A stretch of DNA of 64,000 bases from Gnetum montanum. Taxonomy: Eukaryota; Streptophyta; Gnetopsida; Gnetales; Gnetaceae. Shown here piece by piece: positions 12,399 through 22,305 of this stretch. The position numbers and the translations under genes were made by a program. The first letter of the stretch is position 1; every line of letters begins with the position of its first letter. Below the pieces are notes generated by a model that made no database searches, was not told the origin of the DNA, and saw only the letters and a list, made by a program, of their open reading frames with translations. Location of the stretch: the NCBI GenBank assembly GCA_015680685.1, contig MNCI01022530.1, positions 162,474 through 226,473 of the forward strand. Direction: 5' to 3'.

Positions 12399-13005
12399 CT
12401 GCCCACTACAATCCACACAGGGTAGCAACTGTAGTTCTTAAAGCCTGCTACCACCTACCACCTTTTGTGCATCGTCGCATAGAGGAAGATCGTTCACCCA
12501 TGTCTGTACCACCGTGACAAGCTCCTGCCGTTGTTGAGAAGACCTGCAAGGATTCGATTTTAAGCCACTGGCTCCTACCTTGGACCCTTCTCGAAGATCA
12601 ACTAGAAACTTGTAAAGAAAAGAAAAGAAAAGAGAAAAATGTTGCTTAGTGGAGAGGAAGCTGCCCCTCCAGACTGATAGCCAGAGCCTGTTTTGGGACT
12701 CCCTTCCTCCTAGTCCCTCCTCAAAGCCCCCTCTCTAGACTAATTTTATAGCCACTGCGGCCATTCATAATGATCTCTACGTTCTCTAATTTAAGTACCC
12801 ACTATGTCCATAACTTCTGAAACGTTTGCCATTAATGTCCAAAACCGCCACCACTAATGATCGTAACTGCCACCATTAATGATTATAACTATCGCCATTA
12901 ATGATTGTAACTATCGCCATTAATGACCGTAATCGTTATCATTAATGATTGTAACTTCCATCATTAATGATTATAATTGCCACCAATAATGGTTGTAACT
13001 ATCGC
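12071..13005 (-). repeat. 3' LTR of element G, cut by copy C
   Basis: It starts TGTTGATGCATAAATT and contains a (GA)n run at 12365-12393 and, from about 12830, repeats of a ~22-bp unit. It stops at 13005, where the LTR of copy C begins. The matching sequence of the other LTR continues past this point (CCATTAATGACC, 22972 onward). Confidence 0.8.
12830..13005. repeat. ~22-bp minisatellite in the G LTR
   Basis: Repeats of GTAACTGCCACCATTAATGAT with small changes, about eight units. The same array is in the other LTR at about 22840-23005, so it is part of the LTR. Confidence 0.8.
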
Positions 13006-13842
13006 TGATGAGTGGCAAGGTACCCCTACACTCAACCATACCAATACGAGCATTACACGCGCGATCTGATCGAACTCCGCAGACGAACTAGTTGTGGCAT
13101 CTAGATAGTTAGCCTTAGGTCGCAGTTCGCTATCTTCCCACCTGGACTAGTATTAGCTGTTTCATGTATGGTTTAGTCTAGAGTGAGGTGTATGATGTTT
13201 TTTCGAATCTAATGCTACTCCTGAAGGCAATGGACGATAATATTAACTATGCTAAGGGAGAAGGGTGAGAGAGAGTCTAAGCTAGCCTAAGTGCAATGAG
13301 CATCCGTTCCCTGATCATCCGTACACATCTTGGACTTCGTGCATGACTACCACTAGGATTACCAAGCGTAGATCCTAGGTATGCTACTAGGTTACCAAGT
13401 AGTCACACTTAAATGCTCGTAATCAAGTTGTACTCATTTTGCGTTTAACAAGAGTTTAAGGGTGAGAGATATTAACTAGGAAAGCAGTAAATAACAAGTA
13501 ATTAAATAATTAAGCTAAGTGAATGTTGCAATGATGAAGTAATCTCGATCTTTATTTCCGGTCATGTGCGTGTCCAAGTATGTCACACTAGAAAAAAGGA
13601 TGTTGTACAATTACATTCACCACACTGCGGGCATACACTGTGAGGAAAAGGGTTGAGAGAAAGAAATTAAAACACTTAAACTTAAACTGACTACTTTCTA
13701 ATTCTCCAAAACTTACTGACTCCTAATAGACTTCTCTTATTTATAGATGAGAAGAAAAACTATGATATTGCATACATGATATTGCGGCAAGGCTATGATA
13801 TTGCGTACGCGATATCACGACACACTAAATGGTGACTCATCA
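13006..13842 (-). repeat. LTR of copy C (837 bp, complete)
   Basis: On the + strand it runs from TGATGAGTGGCAAGG to GGTGACTCATCA. Minus-strand TATAAATA at 13738-13745, and the U3 palindrome cluster (GCGTACGCGATATCACG) at 13761-13822. The left flank is ATCGC, which is the G LTR sequence at this site. It is a useful full-length reference LTR for the family. Confidence 0.9.
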
Positions 13843-14007
13843 TACCCCCACGAATGAGTGAAAACTCGTCCTCGAGTTATAGTGATTACACAGTAGATAG
13901 GTATGGGATTATTGGATGGTGAGAATGGGATTATGCCACAGTGTGGAATGAAAACAAAACAAAGACACAACACAAAGAATGTGCTACAACTACAAAATTT
14001 GTGGAAC

Positions 14008-16742
14008 TCATGTAGTTCCTAGTGGTGGTGGCTCCTCCATTGGTGCTTTTGCTTTGTCTTGTGCTCCAGGTTTTGAGACTTGATGGCGTTGGAGTATGGC
14101 CTGGAGCTTCTCCTCTTTGGTTCGAGGGTCTTGTGCCATCCATGCTAATGTTCCAATGTTTGACGGAGTTGGCACTTCCCACAAACAGGGTAGTTGTGGA
14201 AACATTTGATTGGCCTTGACATACCAAGCCGCAAACACTCATCATTCCTCTTCGTTGGCTCTGGCTTTATCTTTGTATTATTGAAAATCTGCTAGCCATC
14301 GAGCCAAATCTGATGCAATACCTTTTTGGCCTTGGTAGCTTGCTTTTACCACCTCAAGTTCAGAATTTGCAATCTCTAGTTTTTCCAATAACTTCTTGCA
14401 TTCTGCAAATTCTGCTTCGTATTTGACATAGGTGGTTGCTACCTGCTGCTCGAGCTTTTTCCTCGGATGCCCTGCTGTTAACATGGAAAGGTTGGCATAC
14501 CTTAGATTTGCCAACTCCATGTATTTTGTCAAATCTTGGATCTGTAGGTCCTGGTTGTTAACTTCCCCTTGGTGGGCAAAGGCATATGTGTCCAATATAT
14601 GGATCTCCTTCTCAAGGATTTGTTTGTACATTTCCTTCTAATCTCAGAAGTGCTCCTTTAGCTTTTCATGTTGTTTAGCCTCATTTTGCCACATGCTTAT
14701 TTCAATAGCTGTCTTTTGACGAATTGTGCATACCTCCTCCATTGAGAGGGTTTGGTTCTTCCTGGCTAAATGACTTATGTCTTGGTTGACCTGGATGAAT
14801 TGTTCTTGCAACTGATGGAAATGTTCCTTGAGAACATTCTTCTTCTTTTTTACAGAGGTCAACCAAAGGTTGTCGGCAATGAGCTATTTATTTCCTCCTG
14901 TAAGGCATTGAGTGCTTTGAGATGCACATGAGTTTGTGCTTGTGCTGCAGATGCATCCCAAATAGCCTTCTCTTTTTCTTCAGCCACCTTTTTATTCTCC
15001 TTGATTATCTTGGTTAGTTACTCAGTTTTGAAATTATCTAGCTAGTCTACGGGAACAAATTGCAAAGGGTCCCACTGTGCTGCTTGTAGGACCATGAGCT
15101 GCTCTTGTAATTTCTGCACTTTGGCTTTAGCATGCTCGGCCCTCACTTTTGTTAAGACCAGCTTTCCCTTTGTAAAAATGAGATCTGATTGAATTACCGT
15201 AACATCTTGAGCGATGTCAAACAAAGACGTCATTACTTGTCTTTTTTGTAGCAATCGATTAAGCGCATGCTCATGTTCCACAGGAGTCATTGAGGTTCCA
15301 GCCAAATTTTGAGCATCCCATGCTCCTGTGAGATTTACCAGTGGCATAACAGGTACATTGAATGATTCTTTGATGTGGTCTGCGATCATGTCTGCGGCCC
15401 CCATGGCATCCTGGTGTTGCATGACCACCATAGTGGCCTCTTCACCAGTTTCTAATAACACTTGGAAAGATGCTGCGTTTATCAAGATCTGTTGTGACCA
15501 AACACTTTCCCCTCCTCCTGTATGAGTAGACACTTTACTCCTTGTGTGATCCAAAGAAATAGTGGGCTAAATGGCATCGTCAATGATGCAGAAGAGATTT
15601 GCGTCATCATGACTCCCCCAATTGACCATCTCAGCGATGGCCCTGAGATGGCTCATCGACGGTCTGTAGTCTTGCAGCGACGGTGGCTGATCCTGGCCTG
15701 TGCTAGGCCCTGCTTCGTGTTGTTGGTTGGGTCTTGTACTTGGAGGTTGGCTGGGTCCTGCAAGTTGAGTTGCAGTTGGTCCAACCATTTGTTCTTCTTC
15801 TTTTTCTAGCCCCAGCGTCTCACCAGTGATTTTCCTTGTGGCGGATGGCTTTAACAGTTTAGCATAGGAAGCATTCTGGGCTTTTCAGAGGACATCATTA
15901 GTGTACCCCATGATACCAGCATGCCAGCAAAGCTTTTTGATAAGACAAGGAAAGGGCAACGCCATCTTTCCTGTCTTCCGTTCCTTGAATTGCCTTAGGA
16001 TCTCTGTTAAATATAGATGGGATAGGTTAGCATTAACCTTTTCCATCAGCACTGCACATCCTCTTATCGCATATGTTGATATTCTTTTTAAGCCCTTTGT
16101 GGGGAAGAGGTGATAGGTTCCAATTTTAAAGTAGATCCTCTCTTCTATCGTCAACTCACTAAATGTTTTATCTCTGCCATAAGCCCTTTCCAACCAATCC
16201 CGTCGCACATCGGGGTCTGAACGAGTGGATAATTGAGCAACTTTGGGCCCTATATTCGAAAAGTTTAAAACTTTTGAAATGGCCTGCACAGAGAAATCAA
16301 CTATCACACCACAAATGTTGACGGTGGTGCCTTGTTCCCTATTGTGCCAGAATTAGTATGTCTTCCCTAGGTACCAGGCATCGCTTTTAGAGAGGGTAGG
16401 CCATAAGGGAGACCCTTTGAGGTGATCCCTAACAGCCTCAGGAGCAAATTATGAAAAAGATTCAAAGTTTAATTCCACAGTCACCGTAGTGAATGTGAAA
16501 TTTTCGTGGATGGCCTGGACACAATCTTGGGGCAACGTGAGATGTTGTCCCTGTTCAGGCGTTGTAGCAGCTCCTTCTTTTGCCTGCCCAAACTGTACAG
16601 TAGGAGGGTCCTCTTGATGAATACTGAATGATTGTTCCTCTTGTTCTGCATGTTTTTCGGTAGGATCTTGTCTTCTACCTCTCCTAGGTCATTTCCTTCC
16701 ACCTTGAGTAGGACCTTCCTTTTGTCCACGTTTCGGGACCAT
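14008..16742 (-). pseudogene. 3' ORF of copy C: plant transposon protein domain plus coiled coils (best-preserved copy)
   Basis: About 910 codons from MVPKRGQKEG (ATG 16740-16742, right after a TTGCAG splice-acceptor-like site) to EEPPPLGTT and a stop at 14008-14010. Residues ~145-285 hold the domain: FSVQAISKVLNF, HLFPTKGLKRISTYA, ALPFPCLIKKLC. Then come a Pro/Gln linker, a conserved segment with SFNVPVMPLVNL, and coiled coils (KAKVQKLQEQLMVLQ; KKLLEKLEIANSELEVV) to near the C-terminus. Only a few stops and frameshifts. No transmembrane segment, signal peptide or retroviral envelope hallmark. The domain is annotated in plants as a putative transposon protein of unknown function, and the role is unknown. 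Confidence 0.78.
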
Positions 16743-17030
16743 CTGCAACCACATGGGGCCAAGCGTTAGTAAGGTTGTTTTTGAAGTTAAGTTATACCTT
16801 AATGCTTTCCTTAATTAATTAATTTGTTTAATCTCCGTGTGATGTTTCCTGAAAGATTGTAATAATGAGTCCGTTTTACTTAGGTGGTTTCCAATTTTAA
16901 TTTCCCAGTATACCTAGGGATTAAATGATTTTTTTGCACATTTTATTCTTAATTTACAACTAATTACCCTTAATAATATCCTTTGGGTGATGAAAAATTC
17001 CAAAAATGTTAGGTGCTATTTGGCAGGTAT

Positions 17031-17051
17031 CCCTCCCCCACGACTAAGCTG
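17031..17051 (-). promoter_or_regulatory. Internal PPT-like box (copy C)
   Basis: The minus strand reads CAGCTTAGTCGTGGGGGAGG, very like the sequence before the 3' LTR of the family (TTAGTCATGGGGGTA type). Similar boxes recur inside copies D and E. Confidence 0.4.
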
Positions 17052-17207
17052 AACACTTTGGGTTCAAGCAGGTTCAGACGGAATTAAAATCGGAGTACCA
17101 GCGAGAGTGATATATGAATATGAAAGCAAGGGTCACGCAATCGCAAGTCATAGAGAAAAAATTTGGAAACTCCCCTATGTGAATGATGAGAAATGATGCT
17201 AAGTGTT

Positions 17208-17208
17208 N
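17208..17208. other. Single-N assembly gap
   Basis: It lies 3 bases from the TATA-like box of the internal promoter module. Flanking sequence on both sides is colinear with copy D, so little appears to be missing. Confidence 0.8.
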
Positions 17209-17210
17209 CA

Positions 17211-17272
17211 CCTATTTATAGGTTTGGTGGGATGCGATATTGCGTACGATACATCGCGTACGCGATATCACA
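17211..17272 (-). promoter_or_regulatory. Internal promoter-like module upstream of the 3' ORF (copy C)
   Basis: On the minus strand, TGATATCGCGTACGCGATG and CGTACGCAATATCGCATC are followed by ACCTATAAATAGG (17211-17222). The LTR of the same element has the same GCGTACGCGATATC palindromes before its TATAAATA. The ORF's ATG lies about 470 bp downstream, behind a splice-acceptor-like GTTGCAG. Confidence 0.55.
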
Positions 17273-17595
17273 GCCTATTGATGTGTAGGCCCAAGGGGAA
17301 AAAAATAGAATTTTTAGGGTTTTTTGGAAAATAACATATGAAAACAAGGATATTTTTCTCATGTTAAAGGTTGCTGGGGTAATTCCATTAATTCGAAAGG
17401 CACAATTAATTACAATGGTGTGGATTTTATCAATAAGGACCTTGGATGGGAGAAAAAGGCTATGTAATAGTACATAGGAACGTTGATTCAGAGGGATACT
17501 AATAATAGCGAAAGAATGTTATGAAAAATAGGCTAAGGGTAAGAGATGGTAGGTGTGAGCTATGTCATAAGCAAGAATTACAAAATATTACACAA

Positions 17596-17613
17596 GTGGG
17601 TCCTCCCCAAAGC
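17596..17613 (-). promoter_or_regulatory. Conserved GGGGAGGA box (copy C)
   Basis: The minus strand reads GCTTTGGGGAGGACCCAC. It is conserved in copies B, D and E at the equivalent place between the gag-pol half and the 3' ORF. Confidence 0.5.
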
Positions 17614-17882
17614 AAGTTTCAACCTATAATGCCCTTGTGTAACCACACTTAAAGTGTCCGTGGGCACTAGAAGGGTTAAATGTAATCCGCACTAATTCCA
17701 CAAAACACACACATGTAAATATCAGAGGAATGAGGTAAGAATTCTATGTTACACATGACACGAGCTACAATTACATGAACAACAAGATGAGATGGACTAC
17801 AGAAGGGGTTGTAGAAATTGGAACATGAGGTGACTGACCTAGGGCATAGTGAATCCTGCGTGTAGATAATAAGGTGCATACC

Positions 17883-18413
17883 TCAATCTTTGGAGAAAAT
17901 GGTTAAGTCATCTAAGTAGATAATAATGCACTTTCTAATCAACCCTTCAAAAGTCTTATCCATAGCTCTTTGAAAGGTAGCGCTAGCATTTACGGGGCCA
18001 AAGGGCATTTTAGCGAATTGAAAAGTTCCCCATTTTGTTGTCAAAGCTGTTTTGTATTGGTCTTTCTTATTTACTAAAATTTGGTTATATCCTGAATACC
18101 CATCTAAAAAGGAATACATTTGAGCCCCATTGACAATTTGCAAAAGCTCCTCCATAAGGGGAAGTGCATAATTATCCTTAATGCAAGAAGTATTAAGGTT
18201 GCAAAAATCGATACATAACCTTAATTCACTAGTACGTTTCCTAACAGGTACTAAGCTTGATATCCAACTAAAGTGTCTCACTGGGTAAATAATTTTGGAT
18301 TCTAGGAGCTTGTCGATTTCCGCTTTCATGAGGGCTTCAATCTTTTGATTTACAGGTCTAAGTTTTTGCCTGAATGGTTTTGTTTCTAACCTAAGGGGAA
18401 TTGTATGTGTCAT
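17883..18413 (-). pseudogene. Element G reverse transcriptase, N-terminal part
   Basis: Ty3/gypsy RT, seen as IDKLLESKIIYPV, ELRLCIDFCNLN, MYSFLDGYSGYNQI (first catalytic Asp), FAKMPFGPVNASATFQ and IIYLDDLTIFSKD (YLDD box). The reading ends at FSKD, where the DNA changes to copy C sequence. Fingers and palm are present; the thumb, connection and integrase are gone. The frame joins the upstream RNase H ORF through one stop at 18447-18449, so the two were one polyprotein (LLHEFNDVLG, then the RT). Confidence 0.88.
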
Positions 18414-18449
18414 TACTAATGGATTGAAAGTTTTAAGGTTTTCGTAAGT

Positions 18450-19634
18450 CTAACCCAAAACATCATTAAACTCATGTAATAATTCGACAAGGCTTTGTCT
18501 TTCATCTAAATGTAAACAAACTCCTATTTTAACAGGATATTGTTTTCCTTTCTTTTGAATCTGGATTATTTTAGTCTCAACTAACATTTTCCAATTAGTA
18601 TTTTTGGACAAGTCTATGGTCTTGGTATGCAAGTTGTCAAATAATGCTTCCCTAACAACTACTTCAGGAGATAATTTGTTTAAAAACACAACATCCTTTG
18701 ATATATCCCCTTGATTACTAAATTCTCCTTCAGAAAATAGAAATTTACAAACGTGGTCATCATTATCAAACACTTGAAAAGAAAACACATTATTAGAGAT
18801 AGAATAGGATTTCACCTTTTTAATAATAATTTCTGAATCCCAAGCATTGTGTTTGAATGGGATAGCCAAAGTGATGGCCATTTGGGCTAGTGCATCAGGA
18901 ATGTAATTTTCTTCTCTAGGTACGTATTCAATGGTTACATATTTAAACTCTTTAAATAATTCAAGAATGTAAGCTTTATATGCTTTCATGGTGACATATT
19001 TATTATCAAAGGTTCCATTGACTTGGTTTACTATTAGTTGGGAGTCACTATAGATTTTAATCTTGGACAAGTTGTAATATTGAGCTAACTTGATCCCATG
19101 TACGAGTGCTTCATATTCGACCATGTTGTTAGTCATAGGCTGTGAAAAATTGATGGCTTTAAGGATAGGATCTTCACTAGGAGGTATAAGCATTATTCCT
19201 ACTCCACATCCTTTCTTGGAATAGGCACCATCCACTCTTAGTATCCAAGTGTTTAAATTCATGAAATCAAAAAAATTGATCCTTTGGTCAAGGTAACAAT
19301 GGTCATCATCAAAATTTGGTCCATTCTCTAATATTTCATTGGTTAGAACCTCATTTACATCCTTATCATTTCCTAGTGGTGGTGGGTCACCGAAAAGAAA
19401 AGTTCTTTCGTCATGTTGGTGGTATGGCAAAGTATCTTCATACATCTTATCACATTCCCTAAAAGCTTGATAATATTGGGTAGAATACATGTACATAAAA
19501 GGGTTTATGTTTGAGGTTTCACCCACATCTTCATTCATCAAATATTCTCCAAGTCCTAGCTCAATCACTCCAACAAAGGGGTTGGTGTTTTCATTTCCTA
19601 GAGGTTTATTTTGTTGATCGAAAGTTATTACCAC
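18450..19634 (-). CDS. Element G polyprotein segment with RNase H domain (open, 394 codons)
   Basis: The reading is open for 394 codons between protease and RT. Residues ~130-265 form an RNase H: WILRVDGAYSKKG (Asp), NMVEYEALVHG (Glu), KIYSDSQLIVNQV (Asp) and NYIPDALAQMA (Asp), the full D-E-D-D set. The style (VDGAY, EYEAL, SDSQL, PDALA) is that of the additional archaeal-type RNase H of plant Tat elements. From memory that domain normally follows RT and the native RNase H; here it precedes RT. The first ~125 residues are acidic and of no known domain. The C-terminal ~130 residues lead into the RT. Confidence 0.82.
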   Translation of the reverse strand: MVITFDQQNKPLGNENTNPFVGVIELGLGEYLMNEDVGETSNINPFMYMYSTQYYQAFRECDKMYEDTLPYHQHDERTFLFGDPPPLGNDKDVNEVLTNEILENGPNFDDDHCYLDQRINFFDFMNLNTWILRVDGAYSKKGCGVGIMLIPPSEDPILKAINFSQPMTNNMVEYEALVHGIKLAQYYNLSKIKIYSDSQLIVNQVNGTFDNKYVTMKAYKAYILELFKEFKYVTIEYVPREENYIPDALAQMAITLAIPFKHNAWDSEIIIKKVKSYSISNNVFSFQVFDNDDHVCKFLFSEGEFSNQGDISKDVVFLNKLSPEVVVREALFDNLHTKTIDLSKNTNWKMLVETKIIQIQKKGKQYPVKIGVCLHLDERQSLVELLHEFNDVLG

Positions 19635-19701
19635 TTTTTTTGTAGAAAGGTTCTCTTGGTATGGTCATGTATTTAGATGTTCCTTTGATTAGAATTAATA
19701 G

Positions 19702-20238
19702 TTATGAGAAATCCAACCTAAAGAAGCCCCCAAACTTGGCTCCAAAAGTCCTAGATAGGAGCACACCATAGGTAGGTGACATGTCAACTACCAGGATATC
19801 TATGTAACATGTGAACATAGGGTATTTTTTACATTGCACTTTCACTCCTTTTAATGACCGTACTATAGGTACATTGGACCCATCGAGTTGAATCACATTT
19901 GTCATTTGTGGTATCATTTGTGCTCCTAAAGTCTTACATACCTCAAGTGGCATGACACTAACAGTTGCTCTAGAATCCATCAAACAATTATGAACATTCT
20001 TTCCTAAAATAATTAGAGTTGTTAGGAAAGGAGGTTGCTCTTTCTTCCTCATCATGGAATTGTTTACATTTTGTGTTGATAATGTGTTAGGACTTTTTGT
20101 GAAGTGAACTTGCCTTTCAGGGGTTGGGGTTGTTTCTTTTCTAGTTTTAGGTGTATGAACTATCTCTTGAACTACCTCTTTCATTTCATTAAATTGTAAA
20201 AGGTCATACATTGAGATGTTAGCTTTGGTTTTCTTCAA
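19702..20238 (-). pseudogene. Element G aspartic protease
   Basis: Retropepsin-type protease: LIILGKNVHNCLMDSRATVSVMPLEVCKTLG, split here as the active site LMDSRATVSVMP and following helix, then YGVLLSRTFGAKFGG, the equivalent of LLGRPWL. The catalytic triad should read D-S/T-G but is D-S-R, a single G-to-A change, so the protease is dead. It lies between the gag zinc knuckle and the RNase H. Confidence 0.8.
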
Positions 20239-20599
20239 ATCCTCAACTAGATTGTAAGTCTTGTGTTTATCTTTAGGTTCTTGTTGAGGTGGAGTTCTTC
20301 TAAGTATAGAAGGTGGGTTTGATTGTTGTGGAGCATTTGTTTGGGATAACTCAGTTTGAGTATTTGTGTTACTTTGACTAGGAGCTCTTCTACTTGGAGA
20401 AGTGTAAGGGTCATTCCTAGTTTGTCATTGTGTGTTGTTCATGATGTCTTTAAATCTATGGTAGCAAGCATTAGGTGGGTTGGGGTTGTTTACCATAACT
20501 TGCTCCAATGAGGAAACCTCTTCATTTTCTATTTGATGATGTACATTAAGGGCCATAATAGGATATTTTCCATTTTTTTGACCTTGGGTTTTGTCGCCA

Positions 20600-21629
20600 A
20601 ATAATGCTAAAAATTGGGGACAAGTCTTCTCAGAATGTTGCCTAGTGTTATGGAGGCGGCAATAATCATCATTGGTTGATGAACTTGACTTTTCTGGTTG
20701 TATAGGATCCTTCTTGTTATTTCACTTTAGTTCAACTACTTCGTTGGAAAGTTTTTGAAGTGAAGTTAATATTTGGATCATTTGATCTTGAGTTTGAGTT
20801 GGGGGTTCAGTAGGATTAGGTACCTCATTTGGGTTTATGATGGACTGAATTAAGGCCTTTGATTGATCCTCATTCAAACTAGTGTTAGATGGTAGGAATG
20901 GAGAAACTGTGGGACCTTAAAAATAGCTATTTGTATGTTGAGTCAGTTGAAGGGGAACGGGAGTTTGGAACATATTGTTGGTCATTGGAAAAGTTGGTAG
21001 AGGACTATGTTGCATAGGATTGCTAACGCTCATCATTCCAAACTGGGTTTGAATGCTGTTCATAAGGGTAATTTGTTCTAGCTCCATAGCTTTAGCCATT
21101 GCTCCCTGTATTTCTATTATGTTAGGGTCCAATTTGATGGCATAGGCAAAGAATGGGTCAATGGTAGAGAGGTAAAAGTTGAGGATGCCATCGGGTTGTG
21201 GACACATCTAACTTGGCACATAGGCCAGCTGGTGAAGGAATCTAAGGTTATAATCCCTGACATTTTCCCCAGGTAGCTTTCTTAGGTTGGTGAAGTTGCT
21301 AGATGCTATGGCAAGGCTTGTGAATTTGTCAAATTGAATCAAAAACTTATTTTTGAATTCCTGCCATGAGTTAATGGAAGCATTGGGAAGCATTGGTTTG
21401 CTTTGGTTCTGAAAGTTGTCACAAATACCCTACGTGCCACATTGTTTTCGACAATGTTGTGGATGCCTAGTAAAATTTCAAAACATTGTATATGTTGGCG
21501 GGCATCACTAGAAGGGTTTGTGGGGTCGTAGAACAAATTTATGTTCTGGAGTGACTTTGGGATGTTGTGGTAGTTAGTAAAGTTAAAGGGGTTACTGACC
21601 AAGGGAGCTGGGGGTTGATTGGCTACCAT
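20600..21629 (-). pseudogene. Element G gag with zinc knuckle
   Basis: It starts MVANQPPAPLVSNPF at 21629. The retrotransposon gag domain is visible as PSSDARQHIQCFE, then SWQEFKNKFLIQF and GENVRDYNLRFLHQLAYVP. A frameshift lies near 21395 and a stop at 21208. The zinc-binding stretch near 20640-20680 reads CRLHNTRQHSEKTC, the C-x3-H-x4-H-x4-C form common in Tat/Ogre-like gag. Confidence 0.8.
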
Positions 21630-21659
21630 CCTAGTTCAGGCTCTCCTAGGAATAAAACT

Positions 21660-22304
21660 TGGAAAATGTGATGCTTGTTGTTTCCTTAATGCGAAGAGAT
21701 GAGTGATTGGTCGGTTAGAATCAGAGGAGAGTTCACTCATAAAACAGAAATATAAAATATAATTGTTAAAATGAAACTATGAAATTGCATAAAAGAAAAG
21801 AAAATATTGAAATAATAATTTTTTTGAAAAGAAAAATAAATGTATAAAATTGCGATACTTATAAAATTAAAAGGGAAAATAGTAAAATGCAAGATTTTAA
21901 GAAAATAAACTTAAAATTGCATAATCATATAAAACCACCTTACCCAACCTAGGACTAAGGTAAGGACCACCGAAACATAGATTCGAAAATGGGATTGGAA
22001 ACAAGGATTTAAAAACAAAAACAAGAAGGAAAAGATTAAAGAAAAATGGGTGATGAGTCCCGAAAGTTTTCAAGAAATGAACTTCTGAGAATAAGCAATA
22101 AAGGGCTAAAAAATTCTTTAAGAAGATTCTTCAAGACAATGGCTGAAAACATAAGTTTTAAATAAAACAAGTTTGAAACAAGGAAAATGAAATTTTCGAA
22201 AAATAAAAATAGGGACTGGAAAAGGATAGAAAATAAATATTTCAGAAAATGGGATAATAAAGGTCAGAGAAATGGCAAGAAAAGCTGATAAACAAAAGGT
22301 TGGG
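21660..22304 (-). other. 5' untranslated region of element G
   Basis: A+T-rich, many GAAAA runs, no coding sequence seen. It should hold the primer-binding site next to the 5' LTR, but the N at 22305 removes that junction. Confidence 0.5.
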
Positions 22305-22305
22305 N
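22305..22305. other. Single-N assembly gap
   Basis: By alignment with the other LTR (12071-12305), about 235 bp of LTR and the primer-binding site are missing here. Confidence 0.85.

Larger units (their letters stand above)
13006..17880 (-). mobile_element. Copy C: TGATGAG-family element, 3' half only
   Basis: Sense strand is minus. The LTR is 13006-13842, PPT GTGGGGGTA (13843-13851), 3' ORF 14008-16742, internal promoter-like module 17211-17272 and conserved box 17596-17613. Sequence matching copy D (52544-52800) continues to about 17870, then joins the RT of element G directly. A single deletion that removed the 5' half of C and the 3' half of G would explain this join. Confidence 0.8.

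Noticed and set aside
14278-16307. Retroviral-type envelope in the 3' ORF
   Set aside because: The position is env-like, but there is no signal peptide, transmembrane segment or cleavage site. The plant transposon protein domain and coiled coils explain the sequence.
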